Positions 1 through 8,036 of a stretch of 64,000 bases of DNA are shown in pieces. The first letter of the stretch is position 1, and each line of letters starts with the position of its first letter. The notes under the pieces were generated by a model that was not told where the DNA came from, searched no databases, and saw only the letters and a list, made by a program, of their open reading frames with translations. Made by a program: the position numbers and the translations under genes. Origin of the DNA: Filimonas lacunae (GTDB lineage: Bacteria; Bacteroidota; Bacteroidia; Chitinophagales; Chitinophagaceae); the NCBI RefSeq assembly GCF_002355595.1, contig NZ_AP017422.1:1054001-1118000 (forward strand). The letters are read 5' to 3'.

Positions 1-532
1 CGGCTATCATAGCATCTGTATAGCCCATGGTCAATGCGCCACCGATAGGGAGTACCGCAAAGTCGATAGCAGTCCAGTCGGCCACCAGTGACATATCTTT
101 AGACAAGGCGGTGTCACCGCTGTAATAGAAGTTGCCTTCGCCTGACTTTACCACGAATCCTGCAGCCATCCCGGCATAGGTACCATCCGGCAGGCTGCTG
201 GAATGCCAGGCGGGAAAGGCTTTTACGATACCAAAAGGCAGCGATAGTTCCCCTCCGGGATTCAGTGGTTGCAGGTGTGCCACACCCTGCTTACTGAAGT
301 ATTGATAGAGTTCCCACCCGGCGATCACGGTAGCCCCCGTCAACCGTGCCAGTTCCACCACATCCTGCATATGATCATAGTGACCATGAGATACGAGGAT
401 ATAGTCGGCTTGTACAGTCGCCAGGGAAATATGTTGTGCCAGTTCATTGCCGGAAATAAAAGGGTCAAATAACAACGTCTGTTTGCCGATGGTTACCGAA
501 AAACAGGAATGCCCATAATAGTGTAATTGCAT
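1..532 (-). CDS. MBL-fold metal-dependent hydrolase, UPF0173 type (partial)
   Basis: The first ~177 residues of a metallo-beta-lactamase-fold hydrolase; the C-terminus lies beyond the left edge. The protein opens with a Q-L-H-Y-Y-G-H-S-C-F stretch followed by LLFDPFISGN, typical of the UPF0173/YtkL-like metal-dependent hydrolases. The zinc motif H49-x-H51-x-D53-H54 is intact (S-HGHYDH-M). A second conserved patch, YYSGDTALSKDM, carries the Asp expected downstream in this fold. The substrate of this family is not firmly known. The ATG at 530-532 is the only good start. The gene begins 4 nt after the stop of the upstream hydrolase, so the two are very likely cotranscribed. Confidence 0.85.
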   Translation of the reverse strand, partial: MQLHYYGHSCFSVTIGKQTLLFDPFISGNELAQHISLATVQADYILVSHGHYDHMQDVVELARLTGATVIAGWELYQYFSKQGVAHLQPLNPGGELSLPFGIVKAFPAWHSSSLPDGTYAGMAAGFVVKSGEGNFYYSGDTALSKDMSLVADWTAIDFAVLPIGGALTMGYTDAMIA

Positions 533-536
533 GGTA

Positions 537-1403
537 TTAGTTTTCCGGGTGCAGGCCATGGTTCAGAAACAGCTTCACCTGTGTTACAAAATGCGTGTGG
601 AACTGGTAATGTGAACCGTGGTTGGAATCAGGATACAACAATAATTGCGCATCTGGCAGGTTCTGTTGCAGCAGGTAGGAATTGACGGTTGGGAAGATGA
701 TGTCTTCTTTACCGGTTACTACCAATACCGGATGTGTAATCTTTTCCAGGTATTGGAAAGAGCCTTCCTGCTTTTTACCCCATTCCCCGATGGCTGCCAG
801 CTGTGCGGGTATCACTTTGTCACTGATAGGTGCGTCGCGGTCTTCGCGGGCGCGGATGCGATCTAGGAACAGGCGGCCCGCTGCCTGGCTACTGTCTGTC
901 GGTGCAAAGAAGGTATCAAGCAACAGTTCGTCAGGCTGCGCATAGGGCTTATCGAACAAAGCCCATACGGCAGGAGAGAAGGTTTCGAGATCCACACCAC
1001 CACGGGGTCCTGAACCTACCAGGATGATCTTACGCACCAGATTGGGGCGGTTCACAGCCACCTGTTGCGCTACAAAGCTGCCCATAGAAAAACCGAAGAG
1101 ATCTATTTGTTTCAAACCCAAAGCATCGATAAAAGCAATGGCATCATGCGCAATCTCCGCAATGGTATGCGGTGGCTCTCCATCTGTACTGGCGATGCCT
1201 TTATTGTTGAAGATGATTACTTCCCTTTCTTCTGATAAGAGATCCAGCACCGCCGGGTCCCAGTTGTCGAGTGTTCCGGTAAAATGCTGAAAGAACACCA
1301 GGGGAAGATGTTGACCGGTCTTTCCGAACCGGCGGTAAGCATAGCGGGTATTACCTGCCTGGATAAACTGCGTAGGAACGGTATTATGCGTATATGGTTG
1401 CAT
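537..1403 (-). CDS. alpha/beta hydrolase
   Basis: A 288-residue cytoplasmic alpha/beta hydrolase. The nucleophile elbow is G104-F-S106-M-G108, the likely acid is D234 (GKEDIIFP) and the likely base is H262 (SNHGSHY), so the triad is complete. The oxyanion region reads FFQHFTGT, followed by DNWDP, as in non-heme haloperoxidase/esterase-like members. It is a tandem paralog of the gene upstream (1422-2351): both share the VPTQFI-AGNT-AYRR opening and the PYAQPDELLLDTFF or QYPQPDELLLDTFF stretch. It has no signal peptide, unlike the paralog. The natural substrate cannot be read from the sequence. It sits 18 nt downstream of the paralog and 4 nt upstream of the MBL gene, inside a leftward operon that starts at the TetR-controlled promoter near 2435. 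Confidence 0.85.
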   Translation of the reverse strand: MQPYTHNTVPTQFIQAGNTRYAYRRFGKTGQHLPLVFFQHFTGTLDNWDPAVLDLLSEEREVIIFNNKGIASTDGEPPHTIAEIAHDAIAFIDALGLKQIDLFGFSMGSFVAQQVAVNRPNLVRKIILVGSGPRGGVDLETFSPAVWALFDKPYAQPDELLLDTFFAPTDSSQAAGRLFLDRIRAREDRDAPISDKVIPAQLAAIGEWGKKQEGSFQYLEKITHPVLVVTGKEDIIFPTVNSYLLQQNLPDAQLLLYPDSNHGSHYQFHTHFVTQVKLFLNHGLHPEN

Positions 1404-1421
1404 GACGTATATTTTTAAGAA

Positions 1422-2351
1422 TTAACTATTTAAAAAATGAAGGGCCTGTTGTAAGAACAAGGCCGGGTATTGGTAATGCGGCGCATGGTTGGCATCGGGG
1501 TACACAATCAACGAAGCGTTGGGTAACTGTTCCTTCAGGATCACCCCATTCACAGTAGGACAGATGATATCCTGGTCCCCGTGTACTATGAGCACCGGCA
1601 GCTGCATCTGTTGAAGATATTCAAAACTACCTGGTTTCTTTTTGCCCCATCCAAAGATGGCCGCCAGTTGCGCGGGAACTACCTTGTCTGTCAGCGATGG
1701 TTCCTTCTGTGACCGTGCTCGTATACGTTTGAGATAAGCCCAACCAGCCTGCTGGCTTTCTTTGGTCGGTGTGAAAAACGTATCGAGCAGCAACTCATCC
1801 GGCTGCGGGTATTGCTTTTTAAACAAGGCCCATACTTCCGGCGAATAATCCTCCATCCGCTCTCCACCACGCGGACCGGTACCAATCAGTATGAGTTTCT
1901 TCACCAGGTCGGGCCTGTCCACCGTGATTTGCTGCGCGACCATGCCGCCGATAGAAAATCCCAGCAGGTGAATCTCTTTCAGCCCCAGGGCATCGATAAA
2001 AGCAACCGCATCTTTGGCCATGGCCTGGATGGTATCAGGTGTTTGTCCGTCAGACGAAGCCACGCCGGCATTATCGAAAATGATGACTTCCCGTTCCCGG
2101 GCAAACCCATCTATCACTGCCGGGTCCCAGTTATCCATGGTACCGGTCAGGTAATTCGTAAATACGAGGGGAAGCCCTTTTTTCTTCCCATAACGGCGGT
2201 AGGCGAACGAAGTATTCCCTGCTTTGATGAATTGGGTAGGTACGGACTGCGCCGAAGTACTGGTATTTGCCGCCAGCAGGTTCGATTTCGGAAGCAGGGT
2301 CAGACCCACCGAAGCCAGTACGCTGTTCTTCAGAAAATCCTTTCTTTCCAT
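1422..2351 (-). CDS. alpha/beta hydrolase with Tat-like N-terminus
   Basis: A 309-residue alpha/beta hydrolase, first gene of a leftward operon. The nucleophile is S133 in G131-F-S-I-G135; the acid lies in HGDQDIICP and the base in DANHAPHY. The N-terminus ERKDFLKNSVLASVGLTLL resembles the R-R-x-F-L-K Tat signal but has E-R-K instead of the twin arginine, so export is likely but the route is uncertain. From about residue 38 it aligns throughout with the next gene (537-1403), pointing to a tandem duplication in which one copy is exported and one stays inside. Its promoter, hairpin leader and TetR operator lie at 2371-2461. Likely role: hydrolysis of a small ester or a related compound sensed by the neighbouring TetR protein (inference). 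Confidence 0.82.
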   Translation of the reverse strand: MERKDFLKNSVLASVGLTLLPKSNLLAANTSTSAQSVPTQFIKAGNTSFAYRRYGKKKGLPLVFTNYLTGTMDNWDPAVIDGFAREREVIIFDNAGVASSDGQTPDTIQAMAKDAVAFIDALGLKEIHLLGFSIGGMVAQQITVDRPDLVKKLILIGTGPRGGERMEDYSPEVWALFKKQYPQPDELLLDTFFTPTKESQQAGWAYLKRIRARSQKEPSLTDKVVPAQLAAIFGWGKKKPGSFEYLQQMQLPVLIVHGDQDIICPTVNGVILKEQLPNASLIVYPDANHAPHYQYPALFLQQALHFLNS

Positions 2352-2370
2352 GACATATTGTTTAAAATAA

Positions 2371-2393
2371 CCGGCAGCTGATCAGGCTGCCGG
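2371..2393 (-). promoter_or_regulatory. leader hairpin ahead of hydrolase operon
   Basis: A perfect 8-bp inverted repeat CCGGCAGC / GCTGCCGG with a 7-nt loop. It lies between the predicted -7 box at 2435-2442 and the hydrolase start at 2351, so it would be in the mRNA leader about 20 nt before the start codon. No T-run follows on the minus strand, so a terminator is unlikely; mRNA stability or translation control is possible. Confidence 0.45.
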
Positions 2394-2434
2394 CCTTGTT
2401 GTTGAAATGGTATTGCTGGCCGGCTTTACGGAAG

Positions 2435-2526
2435 CAAATGTATAATGAACGATTGTTCATTTTGTTGAATCTTTTTGAAAATGACATTTTTATGACAAAA
2501 ATGAATGATTGTTCATTTTATTTTTG
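2435..2526. promoter_or_regulatory. divergent promoters with two TetR operators
   Basis: Two copies of one palindrome lie between the divergent hydrolase and TetR genes. Site 1 (2444-2461) is AATGAAC-GATT-GTTCATT, perfect. Site 2 (2500-2517) is AATGAAT-GATT-GTTCATT, with one mismatch. Each abuts a Bacteroidota -7 box: CAAATGTA at 2435-2442 is TAnnTTTG read leftward for the hydrolase operon, and TATTTTTG at 2519-2526 serves the TetR gene. In both cases the palindrome fills the spacer upstream of the -7 box, where a bound repressor would block RNA polymerase. The -33 elements are not obvious. Confidence 0.8.
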
Positions 2527-2544
2527 CCTTGTCAAAAGACAGCT

Positions 2545-3174
2545 ATGAGTAAAGCAGAAAAGACCAGGCAGGTGATCATAGAAAAGAGCGCTCCTTTGTT
2601 CAATACACGGGGTGTTTCGGGTACAGCGGTCACCGATGTGATGCAGGTGACGGGGCTAGCCAGGGGCAGCCTGTATGTGCATTTTAAGGATATGGAAGAA
2701 CTGTCGCATTGCGCGGTCGACTGGAACCTGAACCAATTCCAGGAAAAAATCACCACAGAAGCACAGAAGTACAGCAGTGCAAAAGATAAGTTCTTTGGTC
2801 TGCTGGACTACCTGAGTGACCCGTTGAACCCGCCTGTGCAGGGGGGCTGCCCGATGATGAACTTCGGTATGGAAGCAGACGATACGAGCCCGGTGATACG
2901 CGATAAGGTGAATGAGACGATCTGCGCCGTACAGCAGGGTATGCTGGATATCCTGAAGGCCGGCATTAAGGCGGGTGAGTTTAGCAAAGACTGGGACTAT
3001 AAAGTCTTCGTGGTAAAAGCCTATGCGATGATAGAAGGCGGCATCCTGGTCTCCCGGGTGACGAAGGATATTTCGCAGATGAAATTACTCGTGCAACTGA
3101 TGAAAGACGAGGTGGAAGCAGCGGTACCATCGGCCACCGCCAAAAACAAACCCAATAATAAAAAACACAAATGA
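2545..3174 (+). CDS. TetR family repressor (LmrA/YxaF-like)
   Basis: A 209-residue TetR-type regulator starting at ATG 2545 (MSKAEKTRQVIIEKSAPLF); the in-frame ATG at 2509 is rejected because it lies inside the operator and upstream of the -7 box. The N-terminal helix-turn-helix reads TAVTDVMQVTGLARGSLYVHF. The C-terminal half has the GGCPMMN motif and an E-A-D-D turn seen in the LmrA/YxaF branch. It most likely represses itself and the divergent hydrolase operon through the two operators at 2444-2517. Its stop overlaps the start of the next gene (ATGA). A clear paralog is encoded at 12906-13496 with a different operator. Confidence 0.88.
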   Translation: MSKAEKTRQVIIEKSAPLFNTRGVSGTAVTDVMQVTGLARGSLYVHFKDMEELSHCAVDWNLNQFQEKITTEAQKYSSAKDKFFGLLDYLSDPLNPPVQGGCPMMNFGMEADDTSPVIRDKVNETICAVQQGMLDILKAGIKAGEFSKDWDYKVFVVKAYAMIEGGILVSRVTKDISQMKLLVQLMKDEVEAAVPSATAKNKPNNKKHK

Positions 3175-3575
3175 CAATACATCCATTCCGACAATTCAGA
3201 GAAACGCCCGGCGCGACCTTAGAAGGACTGAAAGCCCTGCTGGCAGACGATGTTGTCTTCTCCAGCCCGATCTTCACGAAAGAACTCCGGGGTAAGGATC
3301 TGGTTGCCGGCGTGATGTTCACTTCCAGTAAAGTACGCAACGGTCGTTTTATAAGGGAGTTCCGGGACGGCGCAGAGACTGTGCTGATCTGGGAAGGAGA
3401 GATCGAAGGCCACCAGCTCACCAGCTTCGAGCTGATCCGGGACAATGCGGATGGGAAGATACAATACCGTTCCGTCGCCTTCAAACCCTTGCCGGTAGCG
3501 GAGTTGTTTAGAGACGCGATGTACGAACAACTGAAAGACCTGGTCCCTGCGGACCTGTGGAAGTTGCCGTTCTAA
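3171..3575 (+). CDS. SnoaL/NTF2-like protein
   Basis: A 134-residue protein with the pattern of the NTF2/SnoaL-like alpha+beta barrel: an N-terminal helix, LLADDVVFSSPIF, a G-K-D-L helix, then strands TVLIWEGEIEG and LTSFELI, and the FKPLPVAELFRDAM tail common in nuclear transport factor 2 family proteins of this phylum. Such proteins bind or isomerise small hydrophobic compounds, or serve as stress-linked ligand pockets; the function here is unknown. It overlaps the TetR stop by 4 nt (ATGA), so the two are translationally coupled and both respond to the TetR ligand. Confidence 0.75.
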   Translation: MTIHPFRQFRETPGATLEGLKALLADDVVFSSPIFTKELRGKDLVAGVMFTSSKVRNGRFIREFRDGAETVLIWEGEIEGHQLTSFELIRDNADGKIQYRSVAFKPLPVAELFRDAMYEQLKDLVPADLWKLPF

Positions 3576-3614
3576 AGCTATTTTTTACTGTATGGAGGAG
3601 GACACCCCTGCCTT

Positions 3615-4220
3615 TTATTTAGCCGCAGCCTGCTGCATTCTTTTCCGTATCCTGCTTAGCGAAGGCCCTTCTATACCCAGGTAAGAAGCAATATGATAGA
3701 GTGGCACGTTGCTGGCCACGTCCGGATGTTGTTGCAGTAGCATGGTGTACCGTTCTTCCGGTGTCAGGAATAGCTGGGTTTCGGTATGATGCAATAAACC
3801 ATCCAGTACCCGCTCTGTATAAATCCTGCCGAACCGTTCCCATTCGTGCGATTCCTTATACAGCTGTTGCAGCTGTTCGTGATGGATGTATAATACTTCA
3901 GATGCAGTCATCGATTCTGTGAAATATTCACAGGCAACCTGGTTGAGGAAACTACGATAAGAGGTCATGAGCTGGCCGGAGGTAAAAAACAACATGTTCT
4001 TTTCGGTTTGCTTTAACTCCTCATACTTATAAATACGGAAAATGCCGCTGAGCACAAAGCCCAGGTGTCGGCATACGTTTTTGTATTCATTGTAAAACTC
4101 CCCTTTTTTATAGGTTTTCAGCTGCCAGTAGGGTACGGAAAGTTCAAAAGCTTCCGGGCTCATGCCGGACATACCTTGTATATAGATTTCCAGTTGCTGC
4201 ATAGGGGAGAGATCTTCCAT
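3615..4220 (-). CDS. Crp/Fnr-like regulator (CHU type)
   Basis: A 201-residue regulator read from ATG 4220 (MEDLSPMQQLEIYIQ); a longer frame to 4343 is possible but would run across the palindrome at 4289-4306. The N-terminal half is a cNMP-binding-type beta-barrel (KKGEFYNEYKNVCRHLGFVLSG-IFRIYKY), without the conserved cAMP-binding residues of true Crp. The C-terminal winged helix shows VPLYHIASYLGIEGPSLSRIRKR, the usual HTH signature of Bacteroidota Crp/Fnr-like proteins. It is divergent from the lipoprotein hydrolase gene at 4357. The palindrome between them, found again before the hydrolase paralog at 8016, is a candidate binding site (inference). Confidence 0.82.
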   Translation of the reverse strand: MEDLSPMQQLEIYIQGMSGMSPEAFELSVPYWQLKTYKKGEFYNEYKNVCRHLGFVLSGIFRIYKYEELKQTEKNMLFFTSGQLMTSYRSFLNQVACEYFTESMTASEVLYIHHEQLQQLYKESHEWERFGRIYTERVLDGLLHHTETQLFLTPEERYTMLLQQHPDVASNVPLYHIASYLGIEGPSLSRIRKRMQQAAAK

Positions 4221-4288
4221 AACTGTGCGGTTGATGTATTTTGATTGGTAAATATACCGAATGGTATTATAAATATCTGTCGTCTTTA

Positions 4289-4334
4289 TTTTAACCCGGG
4301 TTAAAATCTTGCCGCAGGCGGGGGAATAGTTTTG
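4289..4334 (+). promoter_or_regulatory. TTAACC palindrome and promoter of lipoprotein hydrolase
   Basis: TTTTAACCCGGGTTAAAA (4289-4306) is a perfect 18-bp palindrome. A -7 box TAGTTTTG follows at 4327-4334, 20 nt further on, and the gene starts at 4357. The palindrome centre lies about 43 nt before the likely start of transcription, a class II activator position for Crp-type proteins. An almost identical arrangement precedes the paralogous hydrolase at 8016. Confidence 0.72.
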
Positions 4335-4356
4335 TGTTACCAAAAAAACACGTTAC

Positions 4357-5169
4357 ATGAAAAAAATGAGACAGCTGATATGGGCAGCACTGACAGGAGG
4401 GATAGTATTGATGGCTTGCAGTAAGGATGACAAGGCAGAAGCGCCACCCGCGAAGACCTATGTACTGGTACATGGCGCGTGGCAGGCACCGTATGTATGG
4501 GATTCTGTCCGCATCCGCCTGGAGAAAGATGGTGCGAAGGTAGTGGTAGTGGCATTACCGGGCCATGGTGCGGATACTACGGCACCGGCATCCCTCACAC
4601 TGAATGTCTACCAGGATAAAGTGATCAAAGCCCTGGATGGCGTAAGTGGGAAAGTCATCCTGGTGGGGCATAGCCTGGGGGGCATGGTGATCTCCGCAGT
4701 GGGAGAGAAAGTACCGGAGCGTATAGAAAAGCTGATATATATCGGCGCCTACTTACCGCAGAATGGACAATCACTGCTGGACCTCGCCAACACCGATGCC
4801 GACTCCCAGTTACGCACTTCGCTACGTCCGTCTCCCGATTTTGTCACGCTTGATGTCGTACGCGAAGAACTGGCCAATATCTTCATACAGGATGGCTCCG
4901 AAAAAGTAAAAGCGGCGGTATTGGCGAATTACCGGGCAGAACCAGGGATTCCTTTTTCCAACCCCGTAACGTTAACAGCCGGTAACTACGGCAGGCTGGA
5001 AAAAGTGTACATTAAAACCCTACAGGATCATGTGGTGTCACCGTCGCTGCAAGACCGTATGATCGCCGCAGGAGGTATTACAAAGACCTATCAGCTGAAC
5101 ACGAGTCATTCACCTTTCTTATCCAAGCCGGATTCTGTCAGTATCGCACTGGAGCAACTGGCACAATAA
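4357..5169 (+). CDS. alpha/beta hydrolase lipoprotein
   Basis: A 270-residue lipoprotein. The signal ends at lipobox L-M-A-C21 and S22-K-D-D follows, so it is anchored in a membrane. The hydrolase domain has the oxyanion motif VLVHGAW, nucleophile S106 in GHSLGG and the late histidine in NTSHSPFLS. The LPGHGAD turn and the YLPQNGQSLLDLA cap are typical of the plant-esterase/pyrethroid-hydrolase-like branch (EstC, SABP2-like). It is paralogous to the gene at 7222-8016, which shares the same order of motifs and the same upstream palindrome. The peroxiredoxin gene begins 23 nt downstream and is probably cotranscribed. Confidence 0.85.
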   Translation: MKKMRQLIWAALTGGIVLMACSKDDKAEAPPAKTYVLVHGAWQAPYVWDSVRIRLEKDGAKVVVVALPGHGADTTAPASLTLNVYQDKVIKALDGVSGKVILVGHSLGGMVISAVGEKVPERIEKLIYIGAYLPQNGQSLLDLANTDADSQLRTSLRPSPDFVTLDVVREELANIFIQDGSEKVKAAVLANYRAEPGIPFSNPVTLTAGNYGRLEKVYIKTLQDHVVSPSLQDRMIAAGGITKTYQLNTSHSPFLSKPDSVSIALEQLAQ

Positions 5170-5192
5170 TAATTCACCTCAACCATTCTATC

Positions 5193-5642
5193 ATGGCCAC
5201 ATTACAAGCAGGAGATCACGTACCTGATTTTACGCTGCGGGATCAGTATAACAATCCTTTCTCTATGAAAGATCACCGGGGAGATAAAATAGTCCTGTAC
5301 TTCTATCCCAAGGATGAAAGCGCGGTCTGCACGAAAGAAGCCTGTGCTTTCCGGGACAGCTTCCAGGAGTTTATGGACAAGGGGATACTGGTGATTGGTA
5401 TTAACGCGGGCTCTTCTGCCAGTCATAAAGCTTTTGCAGAAAAGAACCGGCTGCCTTTCACTTTACTGAGTGACCCGGGTAATAAGGTGCTGAAAGCGTT
5501 TGGCATCCAACCCTGGTTATTCCTGACGGGCAGGGAAACCTTCCTGATCGATGAGCAGGGAAAGGTCGAATATACCTACCGGGCTTTTCTCAAAGGGGAT
5601 GCTCATCCACAGAAGGTGCTGGCATTTCTGCAGGGGCAGTAA
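5193..5642 (+). CDS. bcp: peroxiredoxin, BCP/PrxQ type
   Basis: A 149-residue thioredoxin-dependent peroxiredoxin of the cytoplasm that reduces peroxides. The peroxidatic cysteine is C46 and the resolving cysteine C51 (VCTKEACAFRD), the atypical two-Cys arrangement of BCP/PrxQ on one helix. The opening GDHVPDFTLRDQYNN and the YFYPKDES stretch before the cysteine are family hallmarks. The length is standard for the family. It lies directly after the lipoprotein hydrolase and before a strong terminator at 5664. Confidence 0.93.
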   Translation: MATLQAGDHVPDFTLRDQYNNPFSMKDHRGDKIVLYFYPKDESAVCTKEACAFRDSFQEFMDKGILVIGINAGSSASHKAFAEKNRLPFTLLSDPGNKVLKAFGIQPWLFLTGRETFLIDEQGKVEYTYRAFLKGDAHPQKVLAFLQGQ

Positions 5643-5663
5643 GCATCCTGCATTGCTCTACTT

Positions 5664-5700
5664 AAACCTGTAAGTCTTTAAAAAACTTACAGGTTTTTTA
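5664..5700. terminator. bidirectional intrinsic terminator
   Basis: A 12-bp stem AAACCTGTAAGT / ACTTACAGGTTT, with a 9-nt loop and a T-run after it; an A-run precedes it. It separates the convergent peroxiredoxin and HxlR genes and can stop transcription from both sides. Confidence 0.88.
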
Positions 5701-5712
5701 TTGCTGCCTGTC

Positions 5713-6078
5713 TTACGCGGTGGCTTCATAGCAATGCGCTTTGCTGCTGGTGGGGAGTAGTTCCGGGAAACCGTTACCAAAGTTGCGTAAGGCTTCCAGT
5801 ACCGGTAAAACCTGTAGGCCTGCTTCGCTGAGGGCATATTCTACACGGGGCGGCTTCTCCTGGTAATAGGTACGGATGATCAGTCCATCTTCTTCCAGTT
5901 CTTTTAAAGCTTCTGTCAATACCTTTTTAGAGATGGTCTGCAACAGCGCATGCAGCTTGCCGTAGCGCACCGTTCCTTTGGAGAGTACCAGTAGTATCAA
6001 CACTTTCCATTTGCCACCGATATAGTTCACCGATCTTATCACGCCACAGTGCGCGGAGTTTTCATGTACCTGTCTCAT
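5713..6078 (-). CDS. HxlR family regulator
   Basis: A 121-residue winged-helix regulator of the HxlR/YodB type. The N-terminal C11 (AHCGVIRSVNYIGGKWKVLIL) is at the place of the redox- or quinone-sensing cysteine of YodB, HypR and QorR. The helix-turn-helix region reads VRYGKLHALLQTISKKVLTEALKELEEDGLI and the wing has PPRVEYALSEAG. It is divergent from an SDR oxidoreductase gene, a frequent HxlR target, with a palindrome between them at 6121. Regulation of that SDR by thiol-reactive compounds is the likely role (inference from family and position). Confidence 0.88.
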   Translation of the reverse strand: MRQVHENSAHCGVIRSVNYIGGKWKVLILLVLSKGTVRYGKLHALLQTISKKVLTEALKELEEDGLIIRTYYQEKPPRVEYALSEAGLQVLPVLEALRNFGNGFPELLPTSSKAHCYEATA

Positions 6079-6120
6079 ATCTTACCTGCTATGGTTACCG
6101 GATGGTTCCCTGTTTTTTCC

Positions 6121-6133
6121 TTTGGTTACCAAA
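6121..6133. promoter_or_regulatory. candidate HxlR operator
   Basis: TTTGGT-T-ACCAAA is a 13-bp palindrome in the 142-nt gap between the divergent HxlR and SDR genes. A related GGTTACC lies about 28 nt to the left, at 6093-6099. No exact TAnnTTTG box was found beside it, so the operator call rests on symmetry and position alone. Confidence 0.45.
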
Positions 6134-6220
6134 AGGTGCCCGCTTTGTTAGGGGCCATCACCCGGCTAAGTTCGTGAAAACCTTTCCTTTGTGTCACGAA
6201 AGACTAATAAAAAATCTGAT

Positions 6221-7072
6221 ATGAAAAAGGTAGTAGTGATTACGGGTAGCAGCAGCGGCTTCGGGATGCTGACTGCTATTACGCTGGCAGGAAAAGGATA
6301 TACAGTAGTAGCAACGATGCGGCATAGTAAAGGGTACAATCAACCTGCTGCCGGTAAGCTGCGGGAACAGGGTATAGCGGAGGTGGTGGATATGGATGTG
6401 ACGGATGATACTTCTGTGCAGCAGGCGATCAGCGGCATCCTGTCGCGGTATGGCCGGATCGATATATTGATCAACAATGCGGGTGTGTACAGTGGTGGTG
6501 TGCTGGAAGCCTTTTCTATAGAACAGGTAAAGCGGGTATTTGAAACGAATGTCTTTGGTATCCTGCGGGTGAATAACGAAGTGTTGCCGGGTATGCGTGC
6601 CCGGAAGGAAGGGCTGATCATTAACATCTCCAGCTCTGTGGGCAGGGTATCGCCCCCACTACAGGCCCCTTATAACGCCAGTAAGTTTGCGGTAGAAGCA
6701 TTGGTGGAAGCGTCCCATGCGGAGTTGTCTACACAGGGCATTGAAACGGTGCTGATAGAGCCGGGTGCTTTCCTGACAGATATCTGGGGAAAACAGGGGC
6801 TGAATGCAGACCGTGCCGGTATCGCAGAAAGCTATGGACAGGACATCGCAGACATGCAGCAGCATATCCAGCAAGTGTTTGGTAAAATACTCGAAGAACA
6901 GAAACCGGATCCGCAACTGGTAGCAGACAAGATCCTCGCGCTGATAGAAATGAAAGCGGGTAAGCGCCCGCTGCGTAACCCGGTGGATCCTGCTGCGAAT
7001 GGGGCAGATATTGCGTACAATGAAGCAACGATCGCTGCTGCTGCGCATTGGATGGTGCAATATGGTTTTTAA
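6221..7072 (+). CDS. short-chain dehydrogenase/reductase
   Basis: A 283-residue classical SDR from ATG 6221 (MKKVVVITGSSSGFG); the GTG at 6191 would add ten residues ahead of the usual start and is less likely. It has the NAD(P)-binding glycine motif T-G-S-S-S-G-F-G, the NNAG motif and the catalytic Y151-N-A-S-K155 with serines in ISSSVG. The extended C-terminal part is typical of SDRs that reduce larger carbonyl compounds. It is the probable target of the divergent HxlR regulator, which suggests a role in reducing reactive carbonyls or quinones. A terminator follows at 7158. Confidence 0.88.
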   Translation: MKKVVVITGSSSGFGMLTAITLAGKGYTVVATMRHSKGYNQPAAGKLREQGIAEVVDMDVTDDTSVQQAISGILSRYGRIDILINNAGVYSGGVLEAFSIEQVKRVFETNVFGILRVNNEVLPGMRARKEGLIINISSSVGRVSPPLQAPYNASKFAVEALVEASHAELSTQGIETVLIEPGAFLTDIWGKQGLNADRAGIAESYGQDIADMQQHIQQVFGKILEEQKPDPQLVADKILALIEMKAGKRPLRNPVDPAANGADIAYNEATIAAAAHWMVQYGF

Positions 7073-7157
7073 AGAACGGCCTGATAGAGATACTTACCAG
7101 GGTGATGATTTTGCTGTCTGTGTTTGTTTACTGTTTACTTCCCCTGGTAAAAACAAG

Positions 7158-7189
7158 GCGGGTGTGATAGCACACCCGCTGTTTTTTTA
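7158..7189 (+). terminator. intrinsic terminator
   Basis: A perfect 9-bp stem GCGGGTGTG / CACACCCGC with an ATAG loop, followed by TG and seven Ts. It ends the SDR transcript before the convergent hydrolase gene. Confidence 0.88.
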
Positions 7190-7221
7190 TAGTTATGGCA
7201 GGCTTCTCAGGAAGGAAGCTT

Positions 7222-8016
7222 TTACCTGGATTCCTGGAGAAGGATATCTGCCAGCTTAGCCGGAACGGAGAGGAAAGGCGTATGACTGCTGTGAAGCGTA
7301 TACGTTTTTTTTACCGGTGTGGCTTTTACCATCTGTATTTGTGCGCTATAGCTTACTGCATGGTCTTCCGTTGTATGGATATAGGCTTTCCGGATACTGC
7401 CAAAATTGGCATTTGTAAGTGTAACCGGTGTTGCCAACGGTGCTAATGGCTCCGCTTTCCAATGGGCGATCACAAAATCGACTATATTTCCAGGAGTGTC
7501 CTGCAGAAAAGCATCTGTAATACCTTCTTTGCTGACAATAGCCAATCCATGCTCTTTATCTACAGTCAGATATTTACCCAGGTGAGCATCCTTGTCGTTT
7601 TGCGCCAGCGATAGTAAGCTCTGACCATCTTGCGGCAGGAAAGCAGCGAGATACACCAGTTCTTTTACCTGTGCAGGTATCTCTTCTGCTACCTGGCTGA
7701 TGATCACACCGGCCATACTATGTCCCACTAATACAATGTCTGTACGATTGCCGATCGCCTTTTTAACCTCGTCCACGTATAGCCGCATACTGATGTTTGC
7801 CGGGGAGGTGTTATCCGCTCCGTGGCCAGGCAGGTTTACGTTTATAACGGTATGTCCCTTGTCCCTGAGTACCGGGGTTATTGCGTTCCATGCGGTTGAA
7901 TCACTCCAGGCTCCATGTACCAGGACTATGGTAGCAGGTATTTTTGATGCTGCCTGTTGAGAAAAGCTATAGTGGCCTACCAGGCAAAGAACGAATGCTA
8001 CATAAATCGCTTTCAT
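7222..8016 (-). CDS. secreted alpha/beta hydrolase
   Basis: A 264-residue alpha/beta hydrolase with a signal peptide (residues ~1-20, KAIYVAFVLCLVGHYSFSQ). It shows VLVHGAW, LPGHGAD, nucleophile S100 in GHSMAG and late histidine in SSHTPFL. It aligns throughout with the lipoprotein hydrolase at 4357-5169 (for example YLPQNGQSLL versus FLPQDGQSLL), but here the leader lacks a lipobox, so the enzyme is likely periplasmic or released. Both genes carry the same palindrome about 50 nt before the start, so they are probably controlled together. It is separated from the leftward operon above it by its own promoter. Confidence 0.85.
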   Translation of the reverse strand: MKAIYVAFVLCLVGHYSFSQQAASKIPATIVLVHGAWSDSTAWNAITPVLRDKGHTVINVNLPGHGADNTSPANISMRLYVDEVKKAIGNRTDIVLVGHSMAGVIISQVAEEIPAQVKELVYLAAFLPQDGQSLLSLAQNDKDAHLGKYLTVDKEHGLAIVSKEGITDAFLQDTPGNIVDFVIAHWKAEPLAPLATPVTLTNANFGSIRKAYIHTTEDHAVSYSAQIQMVKATPVKKTYTLHSSHTPFLSVPAKLADILLQESR

Positions 8017-8036
8017 GATTATTTTGTTTGTGAGAT

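Noticed and set aside
2509-2544. Earlier ATG start for the first TetR gene
   Set aside because: It would lie within the operator and upstream of the -7 box; the alignment with the paralog supports ATG 2545.
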